Below, piece by piece: positions 34,486 to 45,067 of a stretch of 64,000 bases of DNA. Numbering within the stretch: position 1 is the first letter of the stretch; each line of letters starts with the position of its first letter. A program made the position numbers and the translations under genes. The DNA is taken from positions 113,889,156 through 113,953,155 of the forward strand of contig OW121742.1 in the NCBI GenBank assembly GCA_933228675.1, read 5' to 3'. A model generated the notes under the pieces. The model ran no database searches, was not told the origin of the DNA, and saw nothing but the letters and a program-made list of their open reading frames with translations. This stretch comes from Stomorhina lunata. Its lineage: Eukaryota; Arthropoda; Insecta; Diptera; Rhiniidae.

Positions 34486-36214
34486 ATGGCCCCTCAAAGT
34501 GTATACAAATCGGTTGAAATCGTAAGTGAAAGCGTTAAGGCAAGATCGCCCTATGTTATGAAAAGATTTTCGGCCGAAGCTAAAGATGTTCCCCTTAAGA
34601 AGAATTGGTCGGAGGAATGGTGTGCTTTACCAATCGCCTTCGAAGATATTATGTCGGAAATTTTAGATTTTGAAGTGCGAAAAGATGATGTCTATGTGGA
34701 GACCTTTATGAAGTGTGGCACTACTTGGATGCAGGAATGTGCCTGGGTCTTGATGAATAACTTAGATTTTGAGAAGTCGAAAAGAGTGCCTCTGTTTGAG
34801 AGAACACCGTTTTTGGAGTGAGTATTTAGGAGGTAGGCCTAAGAAATTTGAAAACTTTGAAATCTTCTTCTTCTTTCAGAAATGGTGGTATTATACCCGG
34901 CAGCATTGGTCCCAATGAAATGTGTCAGAATTTGCCCAGCCCTCGTTTGATTAAAACTCATATGCCTGCCAATTTAATGCCCCAACAGATATGGGAGAAA
35001 AAACCGAAGGTATATCAAGAAGGGGAAATACTATTTATCTCAAAGTTCTACCTTTACCCTCTGCTACTGACGTTATATGGTTTTCAAAATTTTAATGACG
35101 TTCTAGAATGCCAGACCCCTTTGTCATGGCTTATATCTTTCAAGAGTTTAGGTTATTACATATAGAGATATGTGACCCGGTCTATGAAAAGGTAGCTTAT
35201 GACTCAAAAACAAAATTTCGAAAAATTAGCAAATTTTTCAAAATTTCGTTTTGGAGTCATAAGTTTAGGTTATTACATATAGAGATATGTGACCCGGTCT
35301 ATGAAAAGGTAGCTTATGACTCAAAAACAAAATTTCGAAAAATTTGCAAATTTTTCAAGATTTAGTTTTGGAGTCATAAGCGACCTTTTCATAGATCGGG
35401 TCACATATATTTTTACATGTCATTCAATATCTGTCTAAAACTTTAAATTTTTTTATGTCTTTTAGACTAGACGTCAGTCGCCGAGGGTTAAGATTAATCG
35501 TAGCTTAAAGACTGTTTCTTGTATTTAATAAAAATTTTGAATCTGCGTTCTATTATAGATTATCTACGTGGCCCGTAATGCCAAAGATGTCATCGTCTCC
35601 TCATATCATTTCATAAAAAATATGGGCCTCTGGCAAGGCAATACTTTAGAGGAATATCTAGAAGATTTTCTTAACAATGAAGTTCTATACACGCCCTACT
35701 GGTCTCATATAGTGGACTTTTGGAAAATGCGTCATGAACCCTATATTTTCTATGTGACCTATGAGGAAATGAAACGTGATTTGGGTGAGGTTCTGCAGAG
35801 ACTCTGTAACTTCTTGGAGAGGCCACAGTTAACGGAGGAGGAGCTAAAAAAGACCATAGAGCACTTGTCTTTCGATAGCATGAAGAGTAAGTCAGATTTA
35901 AGAGCAAATCTATATCTTCAGAATCTAATAAGTTCTTTAACTTTTCAGAAAGTAAAACCACCAATTTAACGGGTTTTTTGCTAGATGCAGTACCCGGGGT
36001 CAAGAAGGATCTACAGTAAGTTTTTATTGTACTTAGAGAAGTTTTTTTTATAAATTTCTGGACTCAAAACATTTTCAGATTTATGCGCCGTGGCATTGTG
36101 GGCTCTTTTAAGGATGAACTTACCCCCGAGATGATTGATAGAATTGACAAATGGTCTTCGGAGTTTTTAGCCCAACATGGTCTCAAGGAAGAAGATATTT
36201 TTGGAAAGTTATAA
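34486..36214 (+). CDS. Cytosolic sulfotransferase (St-type), gene 2 of 4
   Basis: Predicted PAPS-dependent sulfotransferase. Exons 34,486-34,817, 34,880-35,009, 35,559-35,886, 35,949-36,015 and 36,079-36,214 sum to 993 nt (330 residues). Phases are 2,0,1,2, and exons 2-5 have the same lengths (130, 328, 67, 136) as gene 1. PAPS loop TFMKCGTTW at 73-81, KTHMP with H138, YVARNAKDVIVS with R160 and S168, FMRRGIVGSFKDEL at the C-terminal PAPS site. It is the closest paralogue of gene 1 by motif spelling and lies head-to-head with it. Intron 2 (549 bp) carries a tandem hairpin element. ATG context is AATAATGG. AATAAA follows at 36,225. Confidence 0.95.
35147..35410. repeat. Hairpin-forming element with a 117-bp tandem duplication in intron 2
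   Basis: A 117-bp segment beginning GAGATATGTGACCCGG (35,165) is repeated directly at 35,282. The right end (35,371-35,408, GAGTCATAAG to CACATAT) is the reverse complement of the segment's left part (GTGACCCGGTCTATGAAAAGG to GACTC). The unit is therefore a fold-back, MITE-like element whose left arm and middle were duplicated. No transposase is encoded. Confidence 0.75.
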
Positions 36215-36224
36215 AAAAAGTTAA

Positions 36225-36230
36225 AATAAA
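36225..36230 (+). promoter_or_regulatory. Poly(A) signal AATAAA of sulfotransferase 2
   Basis: AATAAA lies about 10 bases after the TAA stop, giving a short 3' UTR. Motif call. Confidence 0.5.
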
Positions 36231-36351
36231 ATTTTAATATAAAAAAATTTTAGGAATCGATTGGGAAATGAATTGGGATTATTTTAACCGAAGAATGGGC
36301 TATATAAAGATCTATTCTCAGTGGTTTGAAATAAAAAAGTGGTTATAAATC

Positions 36352-36950
36352 TAAATCTTCTAAACTTAAAGGCCGATTGTATTAGTTGGTATAAAAGAAT
36401 TATTAAGGAGGACCCAAGCTTTTAAAATTTTGGATTTATGGTTACCCAGTATTCACCCAAAGTGAATCATTGGGCATCAAAGTAGACCACCTCAGAAGTA
36501 AAAAAAGCTGTTGGAGCGTGTAACTCTTTTAATATTGTCCAATATGGCTGATTTTTTACATTTTGGAACGACATTCCTGAAACGAAGAAAAACATCTACA
36601 CTTCACTTTAATAACTGTTATAGGTTTTAAGTTATTTCATTTCAAAAATCAAAAAATTAATTTTTCCCTTCGACTGTTTTTAGTTTTTCAACCATTGTGC
36701 ATTTAATATTAAACCGATATTTTTTTAAAAAATATTGACATATAGCCAACAACTTAGAAAACAAAACACAGAAAAACATTTTAAAATATCTTGAACCGTT
36801 TTATGTCGAGAAATTTCCAAAGTCAAATATTTTTCGCTGATTGAAAAAAAAAATTCCTCTAAAAGATGGCATCAATTTTTCACATTTTACAAAGAAATCA
36901 TTGAAAGTTAATATTTTATTATATATTCCTAGAGAATGAGGTTCTATAGA
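36352..36950 (+). repeat. Interspersed repeat, copy A (about 600 bp)
   Basis: Collinear and clearly similar to 46,651-47,240. Shared blocks include AAGGAGGACC, GGATTTATGGTTAC, TTTTGGAACGAC, TTAAAATATCTTGAACC and TTATATATTC. No open frame is conserved between copies. This copy stops abruptly where the 31-bp array at 36,951 begins. Confidence 0.8.
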
Positions 36951-38695
36951 AAATTTTTTTTAACGAAAATTTTTCTATAGAAAAATTTTTCTAACGAAAA
37001 TTTTTCTAACGAAAATTTTTCTGTAGAAAAATTTTTCTAACGAAAATTTTTCTATAGAAAAATTTTATTAACGAAAATTTTTCTATAGAAAAATTTTTTT
37101 AACGAAAATTTTTCTATAGAAAAATTTTTTTAACGAAAATTTTTCTATAGAAAAATTTTTTTAACGAAAATTTTTCTATAGAAAAATTTTTTTAACGAAA
37201 ATTTTTCTATAGAAAAATTTTTTTAACGAAAATTTTTCTATAGAAAAATTTTTTTAACGAAAAATTTTTCTATAGAAAAATTTTTTTTAACGAAAATTTT
37301 TCTATAGAAAAATTTTTTTTAACGAAAATTTTTCTATAGAAAAATTTTTTTAACGAAAATTTTTCTATAGAAAAATTTTTTTAATGAAAATTTTTCTATA
37401 GAAAAATTTTTTTAACGAAAATTTTTCTATAGAAAAATTTTTTTAACGAAAATTTTTCTATAGAAAAATTTTTTTAACGAAAATTTTTCTATAGAAAAAT
37501 TTTTTTAACGAAAATTTTTCTATAGAAAAATTTTTTTAACGAAAATTTTTCTATAGAAAAATTTTTTTAACGAAAATTTTTCTATAGAAAAATTTTTTTA
37601 ACGAAAATTTTTCTATAGAAAAATTTTTTTAACGAAAATTTTTCTATAGAAAAATTTTTTTTAACGAAAATTTTTCTATAGAAAAATTTTTTTAACGAAA
37701 ATTTTTCTATAGAAAAATTTTTTTAACGAAAATTTTTCTATAGAAAAATTTTTTTAACGAAAATTTTTCTATAGAAAAATTTTTTTAACGAAAATTTTTC
37801 TATAGAAAAATTTTTTTAACGAAAATTTTTCTATAGAAAAATTTTTTTAACGAAAATTTTTCTATAGAAAAATTTTTTTAACGAAAATTTTTCTATAGAA
37901 AAATTTTTTTAACGAAAATTTTTCTATAGAAAAATTTTTTTAACGAAAATTTTTCTATAGAAAAATTTTTTTAACGAAAATTTTTCTATAGAAAAATTTT
38001 TTTAACGAAAATTTTTCTATAGAAAAATTTTTTTAACGAAAATTTTTCTATAGAAAAATTTTTTTAACGAAAATTTTTCTATAGAAAAATTTTTTTAACG
38101 AAAATTTTTCTATAGAAAAATTTTTTTAACGAAAATTTTTCTATAGAAAAATTTTTTTAACGAAAATTTTTCTATAGAAAAATTTTTTTAACGAAAATTT
38201 TTCTATAGAAAAATTTTTTTAACGAAAATTTTTCTATAGAAAAATTTTTTTAACGAAAATTTTTCTATAGAAAAATTTTTTTAACGAAAATTTTTCTATA
38301 GAAAAATTTTTTTAACGAAAATTTTTCTATAGAAAAATTTTTTTAACGAAAATTTTTCTATAGAAAAATTTTTTTAACGAAAATTTTTCTATAGAAAAAT
38401 TTTTTTAACGATAATTTTTCTATAGAAAAATTTTTTTAACGAAAATTTTTCTATAGAAACATTTTTTTAACGAAAATTTTTCTATAGAAACATTTTTTTA
38501 ACGAAAATTTTTCTATAGAAACATTTTTTTAACGAAAATTTTTCTATAGAAAAATTTTTTTAACGAAAATTTTTCTATGGAAAAATTTTTTTAACGAAAA
38601 TTTTTCTATGGAAAAATTTTTTTAACGAAAATTTTTTTCGTTAAAAAAATTTTTCTATAGAAAAATTTTTTTAACGAAAATTTTTTTTAAAGAAA
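36951..38695 (+). repeat. 31-bp tandem array, family 4
   Basis: The unit is AACG, AAAA, TTTTT, CTATAG, AAAAA, TTTTTTT (31 bp). It contains a 24-bp perfect dyad centred on CTATAG. About 55 near-identical copies, with occasional 32-bp units carrying an extra T. A GAAACATT variant clusters at 38,455-38,525 and a CTATGG variant at 38,575-38,615. It ends with an inverted half unit at 38,638. It differs by about two bases from the reverse complement of the family-5 unit at 42.5-44.3 kb. Confidence 0.96.
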
Positions 38696-39190
38696 ATTTT
38701 AAGAAAATTCCCTTAAGTTTTTTATTTCTTCTTAATTTATTAACACTAAAATTCTTATTTAAGTCTTTCTATATTCATTTACAAAATCCACCAAAAATTT
38801 TTTAGAATTTTTTTTTTTTTATTGAAAAATTTTCTATAGAATTTTTTTTTTTCAAAATTTTTTTTGCAAAAATTTTTCTATGGAAAAACTTTTTATCAAA
38901 ATTTTTTTAAAGCAAATTTTAAGAAAATTCCCTTGAGTTTTTTATTTTTTCTTAGTTTATTAACACTAACATTTTTATTTAAATCTTTCTATAGAAAAAT
39001 TTTTTAGAATTTTTTTTTATTGAAAAATTTTCTATAGAAATTTTTTTTTCAAAATTTTTTTTTGCAAAAATTTTTCTATGGAAAAACTTTTTATCAAAAT
39101 TTTTTTTAAAGAAAATTTTAAGAAAATTCCCTTGAGTTTTTTATTTCTTCTTAATTTATTAACACTAAAATTCTTATTTAAATCTTTCTA
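38696..39190 (-). repeat. Duplicated 3' end of sulfotransferase 3 fused to array-like sequence
   Basis: A block starting AAATTTTAAGAAAATTCCCTT and running through TTTATTTCTTC, TTTATTAACACTAA and TTTAAGTCTTTCTATA occurs at about 38,694, 38,921 and 39,115. The last copy is the real 3' flank of the gene ending at 39,194. The first copy (38,772-38,797) also includes ATTCATTTACAAAATCCACC, which is the final codons and stop of that gene. Between copies are decayed 31-bp-like units. Confidence 0.85.
39155..39160 (-). promoter_or_regulatory. Poly(A) signal AATAAA of sulfotransferase 3
   Basis: AATAAA on the minus strand lies about 34 bases after the TGA stop. The same hexamer is also present in the duplicated 3'-end copies. 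Motif call. Confidence 0.45.
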
Positions 39191-39193
39191 TAT

Positions 39194-40995
39194 TCATTTA
39201 CAAAATCCACCAAAAATATCCTCTTCCTTGAGGCCATGCTCCGCCAAATGTTGAGCGGACCAGTTATCAATCTTTTCAATTAACTCAGGTGTAAGTTCAT
39301 CTTTAAAGCAACCCACAATGCCGCGTCTCATGAATCTGAAAAGATAGGAAATTTTAGTATTTATTATCTCTCCCGATTTTAGAAATTTATGCAAAAATAC
39401 TCACTCAAAGCCTTCCTTGACATAAGGACAGGCATCTCTAAAAAAATAGGTTAGATTTGTATTTTTGTTGCCTAGAATTAGGGAGAATTGAAATTTTTGC
39501 TTTCGAAAATAAGAAATATTGAGACGTTTGGCAGTTTCGTACTAGATTAAAGAAATTGTGTTAAAATTTTCTTTAATCTAGTACTAAACTGTTTTGGGAA
39601 TACTCAGCCATTCGACAATTTTGTAGTAGTTTAAAGAAAATATATTCATATTTTCTTTAGTCTAGTGCAAAATTGGCCCAATTATGGCACTCGAAGTCGT
39701 TTCTTTGACTTAGTACTAGATTAAAGAAAACATCAAAACATTAATCTAGTACTAACTATCGTCGACGAAGATAAGATCTCGACAATCGTGCAAAGGCTGA
39801 TTGAAATATTAAGACTTTCAACAGTTTTGTTCTAGATTAAAGAAATTGTGTTAATGTTTTCATTAATCTAGTACTAAAATGTCATAGGAACATTCAGTCA
39901 TTCGACAGATTCATACTAGATTTAAGAAAATGTGATGAAGTTTTGTCTTATATAGCACTTCACAATCATAGGAATATTCAGAATTTCGACAGTTTCGTAC
40001 TAGATTAAAGAAACTGTGTTAATATTTTCTTTAATCTAGTACAAAAACTTATTGAATATTTTACCTTTCATGTTCTCGAAAGACAAATGCCTTAAGAGTT
40101 CCGACATTTCTTCTTGACTCAACTCAGGGGTGCCGAAAAATTTCGAAAGTCTTCTTAAAACTGACTCAAGATCGCAAATCATTTCTTCGTAGGTTACAAA
40201 GAATATAAAGGGCTCATGACGCATTTTCCAAAAGTCGACCAAATGAGACCAGAAATTTGTATATAAGATTTCATTGTTGAGGAAATCATCAACAAAATCC
40301 GGTAAATTATTACCATTCCAAAAACCCAGTTTCAGGAGGAAATGATAACAGGAGACAATAACGTCCTTAACATTGCGGGCCACATAGATGATCTGGTTAA
40401 AGGGAGAAGTTGAAATTGTATATCAATTTCATGAAAGATATACCAGGAACTAATTTTATCAAATTCATCAAACCTTTGGCTTCTTTTCCCAAATTTGCTG
40501 GGGCAATAGATGTGGGGGTAAATGAGATTTAATGACTCGAGGACTGGGGGTAATTTTCAATAGTTCTACATGACTTGGCACAAAATCGGCTATACAGTGA
40601 TATCTGAATATAACAAATCAATATAAAACAAAATTTTCCAATAAGTATTTTACCGAAATCTCGAAATTTATTACTCACTCCAAATAGGGACTCCGGACCA
40701 TAACTGGCGACCCTTTAGACTTCTCATAGTTCAAATTATTCAGTAATAACCAGGTACATTCCTGCATCCAGGTTGTGCCACTTTTCATATAGGTCGAGAC
40801 AAAGACATCATCTTGACGTACTTCAAAATCTAGTACTTCATGAGACAGTCCCTCAAAACGCTCCGTAAATGTATAAAAACACTCTGACCAGTTTTTCTTT
40901 AAAGGTACATTTTTACCCTCAGCTGCATATTTTTTCAAAGGAATTGTTGAACGCAACTGGGAGGCTAAGCTATTATGTTCCACGGACTTTAACAT
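39194..40995 (-). CDS. Cytosolic sulfotransferase (St-type), gene 3 of 4
   Basis: Predicted PAPS-dependent sulfotransferase. Exons 40,995-40,679, 40,603-40,474, 40,392-40,065, 39,471-39,405 and 39,335-39,194 sum to 984 nt (327 residues), phases 2,0,1,2. PAPS loop TYMKSGTTW at 68-76, KSHLPP in place of KTHLPA, YVARNVKDVIVS then CYHF, FMRRGIVG near the end. The 67-nt exon 4 (NKNTNLTYFFRDACPYVKEGF) aligns with NLTGFLLDAVPGVKKDL of gene 2. A nearer AG would give a 31-nt exon, so the 67-nt choice rests on paralogue alignment. The C-terminus is two codons longer than in genes 1 and 2. Intron 3 (593 bp) is built of tandem hairpins, and the 3' end has been copied into the neighbouring repeats. Substrate unknown. 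Confidence 0.93.
39530..40045. repeat. Six tandem imperfect hairpins in intron 3 of sulfotransferase 3
   Basis: Each hairpin is about 42-50 bp, with arms of the form TACTAGATTAAAGAAA and the reverse complement TTTCTTTAATCTAGTA. They lie at about 39,539-39,583, 39,623-39,670, 39,712-39,753, 39,830-39,875, 39,913-39,960 and 39,998-40,043. Spacers contain the recurring piece ATTCGACAGTTTCG, so the repeat unit is about 85-120 bp. The last hairpin ends about 20 bp from the exon 3 donor. Confidence 0.85.
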
Positions 40996-41160
40996 TTTTT
41001 AGAATTTTTCTGTAAACTTTTCTGTTTGATAGTTCAAACTCTACTAAATTTGTGATCTTTACAAAAGAAATTATAAAGAATTGAAAAGTTACATGTTTTG
41101 GGGGTTAATCGTTACAATGAGATAAGACTTTTTGTAACCTAAATTTAGAATGATTTAAAA
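40996..41160. other. Upstream region of sulfotransferase 3
   Basis: About 165 bp lie between the start codon and the next repeat block. No TATA box or clear initiator is seen. Confidence 0.3.
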
Positions 41161-42490
41161 TTTGGTAAATATTTATTTTTACTACAGGGTGACCGATAGA
41201 AGCAGCAGCAAAAAATATTTAGATTTACTGAAAATGGAAAATTTTCAAAAATTTTCAACAAAACAATTTTTTCCATAGAAAAATTTTTGTTAAAAATATT
41301 TTTCTATAGAAAAATTTTTGATAAAAAAATTTTTCTAAAGAAAAAAAGAGAACAAATTTCGAAAAAAAAAAATTTCTATAAAAAAATTTTCTATAGAAAA
41401 TTATTCTATAGTAAAGAAAATTATAAAAAATTATTAATAGAAAAAAAATTCTTTTGAAAAATTTTAGTAAGAAAAATTTTTCTATAAAAAAATGTTCCTA
41501 AATTTTTATATAGAAAATTTTTCGATCGAAAATTTTCTATAGAAAATTATTCTATAGTAAAAAAATGATTCTATAGAAAAATTTTTAATAGAAAAAAAAT
41601 TTTTTTTTAAAATTTTAGTTAGAAAAATTTTTCTATATAAATTTTTATATAGAAAATTTTTCGATCGACAATTTTCAAAAAAATTTTCGAAAAAATTTTT
41701 TCCATAGAAACATTTTCGATAATTAAATTTTTCTACAAAAAATTTTCGATAAAAAAATTTTTCTACAGATAAATTGTCGATAAAACAATTTCTATAGAAA
41801 AATTTAGAAAAAAAATCGATAAAAAAATTAATATAGAAATATTTTTCTATAGAAAAATTTTCAGTAAAAAAAAAAATTCTATAGAAAAATTTTCGTTAGA
41901 AAAATTTTTCTATAGAAAAATTTGGTAAATATTTATTTTTACTACAGGGTGACCGATAGAAGCAGCAGCAACAAATATTTAAATTTACTGAAAATGGAAA
42001 ATTTTCAAAAATTTTCAACAAAACAATTTTTTCCATAGAAAAATTTTTGTTAAAAATATTTTTCTATAGAAAAATTTTTGATAAAAAAATTTTTCTAAAG
42101 AAAAAAAGAGAACAAATTTCGAAAAAAAAATGTTCTATAAAAAAATTTTCTATAGAAAATTATTCTATAGTAAAGAAAATTATAGAAAATTATTAATAGA
42201 AAAAAAATTCTTTTGAAAAATTTTAGTTAGAAAAATTTTTCTATAAAAAAATGTTCCTAAATTTTTATATAGAAAATTTTTCGATCGAAAATTTTCTATA
42301 GAAAATTATTCTATAGTAAAAAAATGTTTCTATAGAAAAATTTTTAATAGAAAAAAAATTTTTTTTAAAAATTTTAGTTAGAAAAATTTTTCTATATAAA
42401 TTTTTATATAGAAAATTTTTCGATCGACAATTTTCAAATAAAATTTTCGAAAAAATTTTTTCCATAGAAACATTTTCGATAAATAAATTT
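41161..42490 (+). repeat. Direct duplication (760-bp offset) of degenerate CTATAG-dyad repeat
   Basis: TTTGGTAAATATTTATTTTTA with ACTACAGGGTGACCGATAGAA occurs at 41,161 and again at 41,921. The following roughly 570 bp matches nearly base for base. The content is decayed A/T-tract units with CTATAG and TCGATCGA pieces. The short frame in it (42,265-42,465 minus) is repeat-derived. Confidence 0.85.
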
Positions 42491-44300
42491 TTCTACAAAA
42501 AAATTTTCGTTACAAAAATTTTCATTAGAAAAATTTTTCTATAGAAAAATTTTCTAACGAAAATGTTTCTATAGAAAAATTTTTGTTAGAAAAATTTTCA
42601 TTAGAAAAATTTTTCTATAGAAAAATTTTTTTCTATAGAAAAATTTTCTTTAGAAAAATTTTTCTATAGAAAAATTTTCGTTAGAAAAATTTTTCTATAG
42701 AAAAATTTTTTTCTATAGAAAAATTTTCTTTAGAAAAATTTTTCTTTAGAAAAATTTTCGTTAGAAAAATTTTTCTTAAAAAAAATTTTCGTTAGAAAAA
42801 TTTTTCTTTAGAAAAATTTTCGTTAGAATAATTTCTCTTTAGAAAAATTTTCTGTAGAAAAATTTTTCTTTAGAAAAATTTTCGTTAGAAAAATGTTTCT
42901 TTAGAAAAATTTTCGTTAGAAAAATTTTTCTTTAGAAAAATTTTCGTTTCAAAAATTTTTCTTTAGAAAAATTTTTCTTTAGAAAAATTTTTTCTTTGGA
43001 AAAATTTTCGTTAGAAAAATTTTTCTATAGAAAAATTTTTTCTTTGGCAAAATTTTCGCTAGAAAAATTTTTCTTTAGAAAAATTTTTGTTAGAAAAATT
43101 TTCCTATAGAAAAATTTTCGTTAGAGAACTTTTTCTATAGTAAAATTTTCGTTAGAAACATTTTTTTCTATAGAAAAATTTTCTTTAGAAATTTTCGTTA
43201 GAAAAATTTTTCTATAGAAAAATTTTTCTAACGAAAATTTTTCTATAGAAAAATTTTTCTAACGAAAATTTTTCTATAGAAAAATTCTTCTAACGAAAAT
43301 TTTTCTATAGAAAAAGTTTTCTAACGAAAATTTTTCTATAGAAAAAGTTTTCTAACGAAAATTTTTCTATAGAAAAAGTTTTCTAACGAAAATTTTTCTA
43401 TAGAAAAAGTTTTCTAACGAAAATTTTTCTATAGAAAAATTTTTCTAACGAAAATTTTTCTATAGAAAAATTTTTCTAACGAAAATTTTTCTGTAGAAAA
43501 AATTTTCTAACGAAAATTTTTCTATAGAAAAATTTTTCTAACGAAAATTTCTAAAGAAAATTTTTCTATAGAAAAAAATGTTTCTAACGAAAATTTTACT
43601 ATAGAAAAAGTTCTCTAACGAAAATTTTTCTATAGGAAAATTTTTCTAGCAAAAATTTTTCTAAAGAAAAATTTTTCTAGCGAAAATTTTTCCAAAGAAA
43701 AAATTTTTCTAAAGAAAAATTTTTCTAACGAAAATTTTTCCAAAGAAAAAATTTTTCTAAAGAAAAATTTTTCTAAAGAAAAATTTTCGTTAGAAAAATT
43801 TTTCTATAGAAAAATTTTCGTTAGAAAAATTTTTCTATAGAAAAATTTTCGTTAGAAAAATTTTTCTATAGAAAAATTTTCGTTAGAAAAATTTTTCTAT
43901 AGAAAAATTTTCGTTAGAAAAATTTTTCTATAGAAAAATTTTCGTTAGAAAAATTTTTCTATAGAAAAATTTTCGTTAGAAAAATTTTCTATAGAAAAAT
44001 TTTCGTTAGAAAAATTTTTCTATAGAAAAATTTTCGTTAGAAAAATTTTTCTATAGAAAAATTTTCGTTAGAAAAATTTTTCTATAGAAAAATTTTCGTT
44101 AGAAAAATTTTTCTATAGAAAAATTTTCGTTAGAAAATTTTTTTTTAGAAAGATATTCGTTAGAAAAAATTATCTTTAGAAAGATATTCGTTAGAAAATT
44201 TTTTTTAGAAAAATTTTCGTTAGAAAAATTTGCGTTAGAAAAATTTTTCTATTTCTATAGAAATTTTTTATCTGTAGAAAATTTTTTTTATCGAAATTTT
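42491..44300. repeat. 31-bp tandem array, family 5, with two orientation switches
   Basis: The unit is CGTTAG, AAAAA, TTTTT, CTATAG, AAAAA, TTTT (31 bp). Units read CGTTAG from about 42,500 to 43,205 (with CTTTAG variants and extra or missing half units), CTAACG from about 43,225 to 43,760, then CGTTAG again to about 44,200. The switches lie within dyads. Edges are degenerate. Confidence 0.93.
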
Positions 44301-44339
44301 TTTGTAGAAAAATTTATTTATCCAAAATTTTTCTATATC

Positions 44340-45050
44340 ATATTTTAGTATACCAATAGGCTTAGATTCACTTTCTGAGTCGATTTAGTGATGTCCGTCC
44401 GTCCGTCTGGCTGGCTGGACCCCCATGTAAACCTTGTAATCAAACTACAGGTCGCAATTCTAAAGATAATTCGATTAAATTTGGCACAGACCATTTTTTT
44501 GATAATGGGACCATGGCTATTGAAATTCGTCAAAATCGGTCCATTATTTATGGTACCTCCCATAGGTCTCACTTCCCGGAATTGATATATTGGACACAAA
44601 AATCAATATTTTTCATGAAATTTAAAACAAATGCTGCCTATGTAAACTTAAACCCCGTACCAAATTTCGTTGAAATCGGTCCACATTTGGCCATAGCTCC
44701 CATACAAACTTTTTTCTCCAAACACACTAAATTAGACAAAATTCACTAAAAAGCTCGTAAATCCGAAGATAATGAGAATTTTAAGTTTATTTTTTGCATA
44801 CATAATTTTTGTAGCAACTGTTATCAATTTGTTAGATTTCGAGATAATCGGTTTACATTTGACCCTAGCTCTTATATAAGTCCAAATGGCGGAAACAGCT
44901 TAAATGTATAAATTTTGAGAATATATTTGTATGATGGCAAAATTTAGCAAATATTTGTCTTTATACAGGAAAAAGAACAAATTTGAACTTAGTGGTGAAG
45001 GGCATGGTATGGTCAGGCTTGACCGACTATAGCACTTTCTTACTTGTTTT
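44340..45050. repeat. Interspersed fly repeat related to the 48-50 kb higher-order repeat, inverted
   Basis: It contains GAAATCGGTCCACATTTGG followed by CCATAGCTCCCATA (44,672-44,705). This is the reverse complement of the core motif of the 152-bp monomers at 48.1-50.3 kb. A weaker copy lies at 44,520-44,570. The end carries GACCGACTATAGCACTTTC and TTACTTG. Frames inside are not conserved. It abuts the 3' end of sulfotransferase 4 almost without spacer. Confidence 0.7.
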
Positions 45051-45056
45051 TTTATT
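45051..45056 (-). promoter_or_regulatory. Poly(A) signal AATAAA of sulfotransferase 4
   Basis: AATAAA (minus strand) lies about 11 bases after the stop, at the boundary with the repeat element ending near 45,050. Motif call. Confidence 0.45.
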
Positions 45057-45067
45057 TTATTTAGTTC

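Noticed and set aside
35671..36003. Minus-strand frame overlapping sulfotransferase 2
   Set aside because: It is antisense to exons 3-4 of a well-supported gene.
44345..44749. Several overlapping short frames on both strands
   Set aside because: They lie in an interspersed repeat whose other copies do not keep these frames.
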